Assembly (NCBI RefSeq): GCF_017114825.1
Contig: NZ_JADEVO010000001.1
Span: 296,332 to 360,331 of the forward strand
DNA: 64,000 bases
Source of the DNA: Pseudomonas gregormendelii
Lineage (GTDB): Bacteria; Pseudomonadota; Gammaproteobacteria; Pseudomonadales; Pseudomonadaceae
Reading direction: 5' to 3'
The notes beneath the pieces were generated by a model. The model saw only the letters and a program-made list of their open reading frames with translations, was not told the DNA's origin and did not search any database. Numbering within the stretch: the stretch's first letter is position 1; every line of letters starts with the position of its first letter. The position numbers and the translations under genes are program-made. Positions 38,175 through 47,726 of the stretch are shown here, piece after piece.

Positions 38175-40205
38175 CTATAGCTGATTGAGTTCCTGAGAGA
38201 CGAGCGCAGTGCTCGCCAAGGGCAGGCGCAGGGTGAAGCAGGTGCCCTGGCCGAGGGTCGATTGCACTTCCATCTGGCCCTTGTGGTTGTTGGTGATGAT
38301 GAAGTACGACACCGATAAACCGAGCCCGGTCCCCTGGCCGATTTCCTTGGTGGTGAAGAACGGTTCGAAAGTACGCTTGCGCACGCTCTCGCTCATGCCG
38401 ATGCCGTTGTCCTCGACCTGGATCTCCGCCCAGGGCGGGTTCAGGCGGGTGCGCAAGATGATCCGCCCCGGTTCGCGGTCGTCCTCGCGCTGATGAATGG
38501 CCTGGGCGGCATTTTTCAGCAGGTTGAGCAGCACCTGCTCCAGCTCGTTGGCGGTGCCGGGGACCGGGCCGAGCTGCGGGTCGAACTGACGAATGATCGC
38601 CTGCCCCTTGAAGTCGAAACCGATCGCCAGGTCGAAGTCGTTGCCAGCGATTTCCACTGCCTGATCAATCAGCGCCGGCAGGTCGCAGGGCGCCATTTGC
38701 CGGGTGCTGCGCCGGCTGAAACTGAGCATGTGCGTCACGATCTTCGCCGCGCGGGCGCCAGCCTGCTGGATACCGTCGAGCAGTTGCGGCACTTCACGAG
38801 CCACCAGATACTGGTTCACGGTTTCCAGTTCGATGCCGATGTGCTCGGCCTGTTCAAGGTTCTTCGGCAACTCCGGGGACAGGCGCCGGCGGATGTTTTG
38901 CACGTTGTGCAGGATGGCGCCCAAGGGGTTGTTGATCTCATGCGCCATACCCGCCGCCAGGCCGCCGACTGAGAGCATTTTCTCTGACTGCACCATCATC
39001 TCTTCCAGCGAGAGACGCTGGGTAATGTCGTCGATACGGATGACCACGCCACGACCCGCGCCGCCCATCAGTGGATAAAACGTCAGGGCGTAATGCCTGG
39101 CTTCATCATCCTTGACCCAGGTCACCCGCTCGATCTTGGCCACCGTGTGCTGTTCGACCGTTTGCTTGAGCTGCGGCAAATACGGCTTTAGCGGTTCGAA
39201 GGCGAGGAAGATCGGCTGGTTCAGGGCCTCGTCCAGGCGAGTCCCGGACAGCGCGCTGGCCTCCTGATTCCATTGGGTGACGTAGAGCTGTTCATCCAGG
39301 GCAATCAACGCCGAGGGCATCGAGTCGATGATGCTGTTGAGGTAATTCTGGAAGCCCGTGAGCTTTTTCTCGATCTTGCTGCGAACCTGCACTTCCAGTT
39401 CCAGTTTGCGATTGGTATGGCGGGTTTCTTCCGCCAGCCCCTGAGCCTGGTCGTAAGCGGCCTGGGAGTCGTCACGGGCGCGTTTGAGCTGCTGCTCCCG
39501 CGCTTCGATCCGCGACAGCATGGTATTGAACGCCTCGGCAAGGCTGCCGATTTCGTCATGGTTGCCGCGAGAGGCGCGCAGGGCGTAGTTCTCTTCCCTT
39601 GTGACTTGCCGGGACAACTCTTCCAGCTGATGGATCGGCCGGGTAATCAGGCGCTTGATCTGCCGGGCGATCACCAGCCACAACAGGATGCTGAAGATCA
39701 GGATCCCCAGGCTTGCCGTCAGCGTACCGGTGTAGAACGCCATCGGCAGTTCGCTGCTGGCAACCAGCAGCAAGTGACCAGGCGCTGTGCCGGGGCGGGG
39801 CAGGGTGATCACCTGGTTGCTGCGAAATTCGGTGGCTTGCCAGGACTCGATGTGCCGGTAGTGCTCTGGCAACTTGAGCTTTTCCCCCTGTTGCAACTGC
39901 GCCAGGCGCTGGCCTTTGCCATCGTAGAGGGCGGCTGCCCGCAGAGGCGAATAGCTGTTGAGCTCGTTGAGCAGGCGTTCGGCGCTTTGTGGTGACTGCA
40001 AGGCGTCGGAGATCAGGCTGGGGTTGGACACCAGGCGGCCAATGGTCTGTAAGGCCTGGGGCGCCATGCTTTCCTGGGAAATATAATAAGCGGCGCTGAT
40101 AAAGGTCAGGTTGGCGACTAGCAGAACAGTGGTCAACAGCACCAACAGGGCGGCCAGCAATTTCTGACCGACCGGTAGGTTTTCAAGGCGCTGGCGCAAT
40201 GGCAT
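38175..40205 (-). CDS. hybrid-less sensor histidine kinase with HAMP and PAS domains
   Basis: 676 residues. TM1 lies at about 18-42, followed by a periplasmic region of about 115 residues and TM2 at about 160-182. HAMP and a coiled coil follow (about 182-285), then a PAS domain (about 285-395; FQNYLNSIIDSMPSALIALD). The HisKA domain has H422 in GMAHEINNPLGA, and a HATPase domain follows (NLLKNAAQA, DNGIGM, GTGLGLSVS). No response regulator gene is next to it, so the partner is unknown. An orthologous kinase in the same place in P. aeruginosa has, as I recall, been linked to swarming and biofilm; that is background only. Confidence 0.88.
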   Translation of the reverse strand: MPLRQRLENLPVGQKLLAALLVLLTTVLLVANLTFISAAYYISQESMAPQALQTIGRLVSNPSLISDALQSPQSAERLLNELNSYSPLRAAALYDGKGQRLAQLQQGEKLKLPEHYRHIESWQATEFRSNQVITLPRPGTAPGHLLLVASSELPMAFYTGTLTASLGILIFSILLWLVIARQIKRLITRPIHQLEELSRQVTREENYALRASRGNHDEIGSLAEAFNTMLSRIEAREQQLKRARDDSQAAYDQAQGLAEETRHTNRKLELEVQVRSKIEKKLTGFQNYLNSIIDSMPSALIALDEQLYVTQWNQEASALSGTRLDEALNQPIFLAFEPLKPYLPQLKQTVEQHTVAKIERVTWVKDDEARHYALTFYPLMGGAGRGVVIRIDDITQRLSLEEMMVQSEKMLSVGGLAAGMAHEINNPLGAILHNVQNIRRRLSPELPKNLEQAEHIGIELETVNQYLVAREVPQLLDGIQQAGARAAKIVTHMLSFSRRSTRQMAPCDLPALIDQAVEIAGNDFDLAIGFDFKGQAIIRQFDPQLGPVPGTANELEQVLLNLLKNAAQAIHQREDDREPGRIILRTRLNPPWAEIQVEDNGIGMSESVRKRTFEPFFTTKEIGQGTGLGLSVSYFIITNNHKGQMEVQSTLGQGTCFTLRLPLASTALVSQELNQL

Positions 40206-40250
40206 CAGGTTCGTCGCTGCAAAGGAACAAGTGGCCAGCGTAGCCGCTGC

Positions 40251-41285
<1,035 letters not shown>

Positions 41286-41301
41286 TTACTGGAGAGATTA
41301 C

Positions 41302-41787
41302 ATGCCGTCGTTCGACGTGGTATCCGAACTGGACAAACACGAAGTCACCAACGCGGTCGAAAACGCCGTCAAGGAACTCGATCGCCGCTATGACCTGAAA
41401 GGCAAGGGCACCTTCGAATTCAAGGAAAAAGACCTGACCGTCAACCTGACCGCAGAAGCCGATTTTCAGCTTGAAGCCATGATTGAGATCCTCAAGCTGG
41501 CACTGGTCAAGCGCAAAATCGATGTGCAGTGCCTTGAGGTCAAGGACGCCTATGCATCGGGCAAGCTGATGAAGCAGGAAGCCGTACTGAAGGAAGGCAT
41601 CGACAAGGAGCTGGCGAAGAAGATCGTCGCCCACGTCAAGGATGCCAAGCTCAAGGTGCAGGCCGCCATTCAGGGCGAGCAAGTACGCATTACCGGGAAA
41701 AAGCGTGACGATCTGCAGGAGGCTATCGCCGCACTGCGCGCCAAAACCTTCGACATGCCGCTGCAGTTCAACAACTTCCGCGATTGA
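41302..41787 (+). CDS. yajQ: YajQ family nucleotide-binding protein
   Basis: 161 residues. [21 protein letters not shown] and the conserved repeats of the UPF0234 double RNP-like fold ([36 protein letters not shown]) are clear. YajQ proteins bind nucleotides; Xanthomonas homologues bind cyclic di-GMP. GGAGAG lies 6 bases upstream of the ATG at 41302. The gene is followed by mscS 18 bases downstream, probably in one operon. Confidence 0.93.
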   Translation: MPSFDVVSELDKHEVTNAVENAVKELDRRYDLKGKGTFEFKEKDLTVNLTAEADFQLEAMIEILKLALVKRKIDVQCLEVKDAYASGKLMKQEAVLKEGIDKELAKKIVAHVKDAKLKVQAAIQGEQVRITGKKRDDLQEAIAALRAKTFDMPLQFNNFRD

Positions 41788-41805
41788 TTTCGAAGGAGAG
41801 CAACA

Positions 41806-42648
41806 ATGGATTTGAATGCTGAAGTGGACAACCTGGTCAAGGCGTCCCAAGCCTGGATTCCAATGATCATGGAATACGGCAGCCGCGTGCTGCTCGCAAT
41901 CATTACCCTGGCCATTGGCTGGTGGCTGATCAACAAGGTCACGCAGAAACTCGGCGGCCTGCTGGCACTGCGTAACGCCGACCTGGCGTTGCAGGGCTTC
42001 ATCAGCAGCCTGGCGAACATCATCCTGAAAGTGTTGCTGATCGTCAGCGTCGCGTCGATGATTGGCGTGGAAACCACCTCCTTTGTCGCGGCGATCGGTG
42101 CGGCAGGCCTGGCCATCGGCCTGGCATTGCAGGGCAGCCTGGCGAACTTTGCCGGCGGGGTGTTGATTTTGCTGTTCCGTCCGTTCCGGATCGGTGACTG
42201 GATTGAAGCGCAGGGTGTTTCGGGTACCGTGGACAGTATCCAGATTTTCCATACTGTGCTGCGTACCGGTGATAACAAGACCATCATCGTGCCCAATGGC
42301 AACTTGTCCAACGGCATCATTACCAACACCAACCGTCAGCCAACCCGCAAAGTCGTGTTCGATGTGGGCGTGGATTACGAAGCGGACTTGCAAAAAGCCC
42401 GTGAAGTGTTGCTCGACCTGGCCAAGGACGAACGCGTATTGGCTGAGCCGGCGCCACAAGCGGTCATTTCCACCCTGGGCGACAGTTCGATTACTGTTTC
42501 CCTGCGCGTTTGGGTCAAGACTGCTGATTACTGGGACGTGATGTTCATGTTCAACGAGCAATCCCGGGATCGTCTTAAAACCGCTGGTATCGATATTCCG
42601 TTTCCGCAACGGGTGATTCGAGTGGTTCAGGAAGGGGCCGTGCAGTAA
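41806..42648 (+). CDS. mscS: small-conductance mechanosensitive channel
   Basis: 280 residues. Three membrane helices are present. The pore-lining TM3 has the Gly/Ala pattern GAAGLAIGLALQGSLANFAGG (in pieces GAAGLAIGLA and LQGSLANFAGG). The beta domain starts RPFRIGDWIEAQG and is followed by IVPNGNLSNGIITN. The heptamer opens on membrane tension and releases solutes on osmotic downshift. It shares an operon with yajQ and ends in a clear terminator. Confidence 0.93.
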   Translation: MDLNAEVDNLVKASQAWIPMIMEYGSRVLLAIITLAIGWWLINKVTQKLGGLLALRNADLALQGFISSLANIILKVLLIVSVASMIGVETTSFVAAIGAAGLAIGLALQGSLANFAGGVLILLFRPFRIGDWIEAQGVSGTVDSIQIFHTVLRTGDNKTIIVPNGNLSNGIITNTNRQPTRKVVFDVGVDYEADLQKAREVLLDLAKDERVLAEPAPQAVISTLGDSSITVSLRVWVKTADYWDVMFMFNEQSRDRLKTAGIDIPFPQRVIRVVQEGAVQ

Positions 42649-42670
42649 CAGGCATAAGCTGAAAACAATA

Positions 42671-42702
42671 AAAAAGGCCCATCCGAAGATGGGCCTTTTT
42701 TT
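42671..42702. terminator. bidirectional terminator between mscS and oprD
   Basis: Arms GGCCCATC and GATGGGCC around CGAA, with five A before and seven T after. Confidence 0.92.
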
Positions 42703-42728
42703 ATCTAGAGCTAACTAACAGCTTTCGA

Positions 42729-44057
42729 TTACAAGATCGACAGCGGGTAGTCAACGATCAGGCGGAACTCGTCGATGCTGCCTTCGCCTTGGTCAGCGTT
42801 GGCGCGGTGCCATGCTTGACGAATGCGGAACGACAGGTCTTTAGCCGGGCCGTTTTGTACTACGTACTTGGCTTCAACGTTGGTTTCGTGGTGTTTGCCA
42901 TCTTCGCCGTACAGGCCAGCGTAAGCGCCATTCACCGGAGCGTTGGAGCCGTCGATGTCCCAACCTTTCACGTAACGGGTCATGAAGCTCAGACCAGGAA
43001 CGCCGTACTCGGCCATTTTCAGGTCGTAGCGTACTTGGGCCGACTTCTCGCCAGGACCGTTGAAGTCAGAGTACTGGATGGAGTTGGCGAGGAAGATCGA
43101 GTCGCCGCCACGGTTGTTTTTACCCACGCCGACGTAGTCGAACGGGGTGTCGCCGTTGATTTTCTGGAAGCCAACGGTCAGGGTGTGCGCTTTCAGGAAC
43201 GAGAAAGCAGCTGCCAGGGAGAACGCGGTGTTGCTGATGTCGCCTGCTTCAGCACTACCGGAATCGTCTGTGCGGTAGATGTTACCGTCCAGGTTCACCG
43301 ACTGATCGCCACCCATAGGGATGGTGTAGTTGGCGTTGGCGTAGTACTGGTTCCAGATGTCTTCGAGCTGAGCGCCGTACAGCGATACGCTGAAGTTTTC
43401 GTTGATGCCGTATTTGGCACCACCGTAGTTGATGGTGTCAGCTTCGACGCCAGCGTAGTTGGCCCACAGACCGCCGTCACGGCCGTTTTTGTCCTGGCTG
43501 GTCGCCGAGTAGAAGTGACCGGCTTCGAGGTCAAGGTCTTTGATCTCGCTGCTTTGCAGTTGGAAACCGCTGGCAGTTTGCGGAAGGATACGGGAACCGC
43601 CAACAGCAAATACTGGTGCGGTGCTAGGCTGCATGTCGCCCGCTTTCAGTTCGGTCTTGGAGATGCGAACTTTAAGTGCAGCGCCTGCTTTACCCTGGCT
43701 GTCATTGTTTTCGCCAGCAGCGTTGGTGCTCAGGTTACCCGAACCCGAGTACTTGTCGGAACCGTCCAGTTTGATGGCGAGGTAACCGAAAGCGTCAATA
43801 CCAACACCCACGGTGCCCTGGGTGTAGCCAGAGTTGAATACACCGTGGAAACCCTGGGTCCAGTCTTTGTCATCGACTGCGCCGTCTTTCTTGTTACGGT
43901 TGAAGTAGTAGTTGCGGAGCAGCACGTTGAAAGTGCTGTCTTCAACAAAACCTTTGGCTTCGGCCTGGTCGCCTACGAAAGGTGCGGCCGTAGCCATTTG
44001 AGTGCTGGCTGCTGCTGCAACTGCCAGTGCGATCATGCTCCACTTCATCACGCGCAT
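42729..44057 (-). CDS. oprD: OprD-family outer membrane porin
   Basis: 442 residues. A signal peptide ends after residue 24 (ATA before APFVG). Typical OprD segments follow: AKGFVEDSTFNVLLRNYYFNR (parts AKGFVEDSTF and LLRNYYFNR), WTQGF, GSRILPQTASGFQLQSSEI, LANSIQYSDFNGPGEKS, and the C-terminal WHRANADQGEG with terminal YPLSIL. The 18-strand barrel carries basic amino acids and related compounds. Many residues are identical to P. aeruginosa OprD, and the gene holds the same position relative to HIT and slyX. AAGGAG lies 9 bases before the ATG. Confidence 0.92.
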   Translation of the reverse strand: MRVMKWSMIALAVAAAASTQMATAAPFVGDQAEAKGFVEDSTFNVLLRNYYFNRNKKDGAVDDKDWTQGFHGVFNSGYTQGTVGVGIDAFGYLAIKLDGSDKYSGSGNLSTNAAGENNDSQGKAGAALKVRISKTELKAGDMQPSTAPVFAVGGSRILPQTASGFQLQSSEIKDLDLEAGHFYSATSQDKNGRDGGLWANYAGVEADTINYGGAKYGINENFSVSLYGAQLEDIWNQYYANANYTIPMGGDQSVNLDGNIYRTDDSGSAEAGDISNTAFSLAAAFSFLKAHTLTVGFQKINGDTPFDYVGVGKNNRGGDSIFLANSIQYSDFNGPGEKSAQVRYDLKMAEYGVPGLSFMTRYVKGWDIDGSNAPVNGAYAGLYGEDGKHHETNVEAKYVVQNGPAKDLSFRIRQAWHRANADQGEGSIDEFRLIVDYPLSIL

Positions 44058-44941
44058 CGTGATTTGCTCCTTTGGTTTTAGAAGAGTACTGCCGTCCCAC
44101 CTGTTTTATTATCTGGGCGGCTCTTTCTTTTTGTGTCGGCGCAAACTTATATCACGCCGACCATGTTGGCGATACTTGCGCATCTAACCTTTCAGCATCT
44201 TTACGACCCTGTCGCAAACAGCTGGGTAGATGTCGCAAATTTACAGCCCCAATGCAAGAGGACTGACAACTTGTTTGTTGTTTTCCAGGGCCTGAGCATC
44301 GGTAAAAAGAGTCCCTGGTGAAACGAGTGAATCTCCATCGGGCTACCTTGCCACTGTTTTTATATGCCTGGCGGCTTCCACTTCCAGCGGAGGCGCAAAA
44401 GGCGATGTGGGTGTGAATGCAACAAGCGTGCTCAAATCGGAAATCTGTCTGTTTTTTTTCTGAAATATCGCCAAAAGCCGTAAAGGCCTCATAAAACCGG
44501 GGGGTTCGTGCCCCGAGGTTCGAGCTTGACGCCGGGATTGGCATCGTGTTTCACCGTTCTGGCTATCAGCGCGACAAGTCAAAATGTTACCGGTTCACCC
44601 CGCAAGTGAGTAAAAGGTGGATCCCCGACCCATCAGCGTAGACGCAATGTGCGGTTTTGGTGCAAAAAATTTGCAGCACTGTGCGCAATTCACTCAGCGC
44701 GGCCATGATGTGGTTTGGAACGTCGCCTTGATAATCAGTCACTTCAGCGCTTTCGCCTTCCTGGTTCGTGCTGAAATGGTGCGTCTTGCACAGAAAAGGC
44801 CCATGTCGGAGCGTGCTGCCTGCCGTCGTCGATGGTCGTGATGCGAGCGACGTTCGCAGGTATGCTGCTCAACTGTCGCCTGGTCAAGCGTCGTTGAAGA
44901 TGTGGCCAGGTTGTAAATGATCATCTGCCGGAGTGCGCACA
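44058..44941. other. 884-base gene-free region upstream of oprD and the HIT gene
   Basis: No convincing coding sequence is found; short open frames on both strands lack ribosome sites and similarity. The region is less GC-rich than the neighbours. A 15-base palindrome TGCAAAAAATTTGCA lies at 44661-44675. The oprD promoter and operators must be here, as oprD genes have long control regions. It may also hold a small RNA, but I cannot assign one. Confidence 0.5.
44661..44675. promoter_or_regulatory. palindrome TGCAAA-AAA-TTTGCA
   Basis: Perfect 6-base inverted arms around AAA in the gene-free region before oprD. It has the size of an operator for a dimeric regulator. The regulator is unknown. 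Confidence 0.35.
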
Positions 44942-45367
44942 GTGTTTGCCTTGGATTCACGACTTCAACAAGACACCTTACCGATAGGGGATTTCCCGCT
45001 CTGTCGGCTGCTCTTGTCCAACGATTCGAATTACCCCTGGTTCATCCTGGTGCCACGCCGCGAGGATATCAGCGAGATATTTCAGTTGGATGTCGCTGAT
45101 CAGCTGCAGCTGTGGCAGGAGACTACAGCGTTGGCGCAGACGCTGAAGGACTCGTTCGACGCTGACAAGCTGAACATTGCAGCGCTGGGTAATGTAGTCA
45201 GCCAGTTGCACATGCATGTCATCGTGCGCAAGCGCGAAGACGCTGCCTGGCCGGCCCCGGTCTGGGGCAAACATCCGGCCGTGGCGTACAGTGCCGAGCA
45301 GGTGGCAGCTATCCGCGAACGGCTGCAGCGGGTGTTAACTGAAGATTTCACGTTTCTGGAGGGTTGA
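44942..45367 (+). CDS. HIT-family protein
   Basis: 141 residues. HIT fold with NYPWFILVPR near the start and the histidine motif QLHMHVIVR. The classic HxHxH triad has its third His replaced by Ile (H-M-H-V-I), as in this subfamily of bacterial HIT-like proteins. It should bind nucleotides. The GTG at 44942 is chosen because GGAG lies 8 bases upstream; an in-frame GTG at 44933 lies within that site. slyX follows 3 bases after the stop, so the two form one unit. Confidence 0.82.
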   Translation: MFALDSRLQQDTLPIGDFPLCRLLLSNDSNYPWFILVPRREDISEIFQLDVADQLQLWQETTALAQTLKDSFDADKLNIAALGNVVSQLHMHVIVRKREDAAWPAPVWGKHPAVAYSAEQVAAIRERLQRVLTEDFTFLEG

Positions 45368-45370
45368 ATC

Positions 45371-45577
45371 ATGAGTCTTGAGGAGCGCATCAATGACCTG
45401 GAAAGCCGCCTGGCATTTCAGGATGACACCATTAACACCCTCAACGATGTACTGGTGGCGCAGCAGGTCGTCGTCGAGCGGCTGCAGCTGCAGATGGCGG
45501 CCCTGATTCGACGTCAGGAGGAAATGGTCGGGCAGTTCGAGTCTTCCGAAGAAGAAGCCCCGCCGCCCCATTACTAA
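45371..45577 (+). CDS. slyX: SlyX family protein
   Basis: 68 residues, a coiled coil typical of SlyX ([20 protein letters not shown]) with an acidic Pro-rich end. GAGGG precedes the ATG. Function is unknown in any species. Cotranscribed with the HIT gene. Confidence 0.9.
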   Translation: MSLEERINDLESRLAFQDDTINTLNDVLVAQQVVVERLQLQMAALIRRQEEMVGQFESSEEEAPPPHY

Positions 45578-45591
45578 AGGGTAGGCATAAA

Positions 45592-45629
45592 AAAACCGCG
45601 AACAGCCGGGCTGTTCGCGGTTTTTTTCA
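45592..45629. terminator. bidirectional terminator after slyX
   Basis: Arms AACCGCGAACAGC and GCTGTTCGCGGTT around a CGG centre, with A and T runs outside. It separates slyX from the convergent cold-shock gene. Confidence 0.92.
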
Positions 45630-45637
45630 GCCGGGAA

Positions 45638-46240
45638 TCAGCGGCGCGGCAGAGCCGCGATCACGTCTTCGGCTTGCAGGCCCTTGTCGCGATTCATCAC
45701 GGAGAACTCCACGCGCTGGCCTTCGACCAGGACGCGGTGACCTTCGCCACGAATGGCCCGGAAATGCACAAAGATATCATCGCCGGAGTCACGGGAAATA
45801 AAGCCAAAACCCTTGGAAGTGTTGAACCACTTGACGGTGCCGGTATCGCGGTTGGTCATGTCGTAGCTGGGCGAAGCGGCGGCCGGTGAAGATTTGTAGA
45901 AGCTGATCGCCAGGTGCAGGAGGACGGCAATGACGGCAGCAGCCAGGCTGAACAGCACGTTGGGTTGACCGGAGACAAATGCAATCTCCGCAAGAAGCGT
46001 CAGTGTCTGCAATACGACAGCCAGGACCAGCAAGGCGCTGACCAGGTTCTGCAGTTGATGACGCGGGCCTTTGTTCCAGTAGGGAATGACAGGCGCGAGG
46101 GTAAGGTTGAGCAGGCCGAAAAAGGCCAGGTACAGTGCATCGGGTTGTTGCAGGTAAGGAACAGCTTCGGATCGCAGGCTAGGGATGAAGGACAGCAGCA
46201 AGGCTGCTGCGCCCATTAGCAGGTGGACGATTTTCAACAT
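45638..46240 (-). CDS. membrane protein with a C-terminal cold-shock domain
   Basis: 200 residues. Four hydrophobic helices fill about residues 3-115. A linker with YDMTNRDTG leads to a complete cold-shock domain (about 132-195), with RNP1 KGFGFI and RNP2 DIFVHF. The domain should bind single-stranded nucleic acid on the cytoplasmic side of the inner membrane. Typical cold-shock proteins are soluble and about 70 residues; this fused form is unusual but looks intact, with a normal stop codon and terminator. An identical position next to dps occurs, as I recall, in other pseudomonads. Confidence 0.8.
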   Translation of the reverse strand: MLKIVHLLMGAAALLLSFIPSLRSEAVPYLQQPDALYLAFFGLLNLTLAPVIPYWNKGPRHQLQNLVSALLVLAVVLQTLTLLAEIAFVSGQPNVLFSLAAAVIAVLLHLAISFYKSSPAAASPSYDMTNRDTGTVKWFNTSKGFGFISRDSGDDIFVHFRAIRGEGHRVLVEGQRVEFSVMNRDKGLQAEDVIAALPRR

Positions 46241-46549
46241 TTTGATTAACTCACGTTAAGACGGATCACAAGGAAGAGCTGACGGAGCACGGTTCGCTTC
46301 AGAACAATAAGAGGCGTTGGGCACGTACCCGAAGTCAGCCTATGCGCAGCGTCCGGAAAAATAGACGCTGGCGACACACTGCCTATTTAACAGCAAAGCT
46401 TGTGGCTACTCAAATCAGGCAGTCCAGCGGCGTCATGCGGGCAATTTGTCGCACGGGGACTGGCCATCCGGTGCTGCGGTGTGGCGACAGCCTTGCTAGA
46501 GTGGTCCCTGCACCTGTTGGATGGAATCAATCACCTTTAGGGGAACCGC
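46241..46549. other. intergenic region between the membrane cold-shock gene and dps
   Basis: 309 bases. Holds divergent promoters. No gene, palindrome or known RNA recognised. Confidence 0.4.
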
Positions 46550-47020
46550 ATGGCAATTGATATTGGTATCAGTGAAGAAGACCGCAAGTCCATCGTCGAC
46601 GGACTGTCGCGCCTGCTGTCGGACACTTATGTGCTTTATCTGAAAACCCACAACTTCCATTGGAACGTCACGGGGCCGATGTTTCGGACCCTGCACCTGA
46701 TGTTCGAAGAGCAATACAACGAGTTGGCCCTGGCCGTGGATTCGATCGCCGAGCGCATTCGCGCCCTCGGGTTTCCGGCACCGGGTGCCTATTCCATCTA
46801 TGCGCGCCTGTCTTCCATAAAGGAAGAAGAGGGTGTGCCGAATGCCGAGGACATGATTCGGCAGCTGGTTGCCGGTCAGGAAGCCGTTACCCGCACCGCG
46901 CGGGGTATTTTCCCACTGCTCGACAAGGTCAGTGACGAACCGACTGCCGATCTGCTGACCCAGCGCATGCAGGTTCACGAAAAAACCGCGTGGATGCTGC
47001 GTTCCTTGCTGGACCAATAA
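46550..47020 (+). CDS. dps: Dps-family DNA-binding / ferritin-like protein
   Basis: 156 residues. The ferroxidase motif [25 protein letters not shown] (in pieces [10 protein letters not shown] and LHLMFEEQY) and the four-helix bundle are complete. It stores iron and detoxifies hydrogen peroxide. The N terminus is short and lacks a Lys-rich tail, so DNA compaction may be weak. AGGGG precedes the ATG. Usually induced in stationary phase; the upstream sequence does not show a clear regulator site. Confidence 0.9.
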   Translation: MAIDIGISEEDRKSIVDGLSRLLSDTYVLYLKTHNFHWNVTGPMFRTLHLMFEEQYNELALAVDSIAERIRALGFPAPGAYSIYARLSSIKEEEGVPNAEDMIRQLVAGQEAVTRTARGIFPLLDKVSDEPTADLLTQRMQVHEKTAWMLRSLLDQ

Positions 47021-47395
47021 GGCGCGTGCGCACGGCTGGCATCCTTGGGGGTGTCACCCGTGCGTGGTCCGACACCCTTCACCTCGAACGATTTTGCACC
47101 GGGTGTTGCAGGAAACTGTACGGAGCAGGACCGTCATCCATGATCTCCCTGCAGTTGCAGTAAAATCCTGCGAGGGTGGTTAAAAAGTCATCTGGATATC
47201 CCATTTTTCCTTCGCTTGCACAGGCGCGGGCTTGCTCGTCGAGCGCCCCATTGACCGGGGCGGCAGGGTGAAAGTTGCAGAGTGTCGGTCTGTGCAGTCT
47301 TACGGCTGCACTGGCTGCATTTAATGGATATAATCCCGCTCTTTGCCGCAAAACCCCGAGTCTGCGGTAGCAATCTGATCGCCGAGACAACCCCC
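47021..47395. other. intergenic region between dps and the FmdB-type gene
   Basis: 375 bases. A TATAAT -10 hexamer lies at 47329-47334, 62 bases upstream of the FmdB-type start; the -35 (CTGCAC) is weak. A REP-like fragment is near 47225. No gene seen. Confidence 0.45.
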
Positions 47396-47617
47396 ATGCC
47401 GATGTACGACTATCAATGTGCTTCCTGTGGTCATCAGTTGGAAGCCATTCAAAAGATCAGCGCTCCGGCGCTGGTCGACTGCCCTGCGTGCCAGGCACCA
47501 GAGCTGAAAAAGATGCTGTCCATGCCGGGCTTCCGCCTCAGCGGCACCGGCTGGTACGAAACCGATTTCAAGACCGGCTCCAAGAAGAACCTGGCCGGCG
47601 GCGACAAAGCTGACTAG
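47396..47617 (+). CDS. FmdB-type zinc ribbon protein
   Basis: 73 residues. CxxC pairs (CASC and CPAC) form a zinc ribbon of the CxxC_CxxC_SSSS / FmdB family. The start MPMYDYQC is standard for this family. A long upstream in-frame extension is rejected. Function is regulatory or unknown. It lies upstream of aspS in the same direction, and aspS probably shares its promoter. Confidence 0.82.
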   Translation: MPMYDYQCASCGHQLEAIQKISAPALVDCPACQAPELKKMLSMPGFRLSGTGWYETDFKTGSKKNLAGGDKAD

Positions 47618-47726
47618 ATTCCAGGGTCCGAGTTGAACGACACGTGCGAGCTCCTGCATCATCCAGCTCCTGAGATGGGCAAGACCTCCTACCGAATTTC
47701 GAATTACGAGAAGTGAAACCATTACC

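Noticed and set aside
38166..38175. Cobalamin riboswitch for the adenosyltransferase gene
   Set aside because: The gap to the upstream kinase gene is only 9 bases, so there is no room for one.
44617..44841. Possible 74-codon gene in the region before oprD
   Set aside because: No ribosome site, no similarity, and it includes the palindrome at 44661. Kept only as part of the gene-free region.
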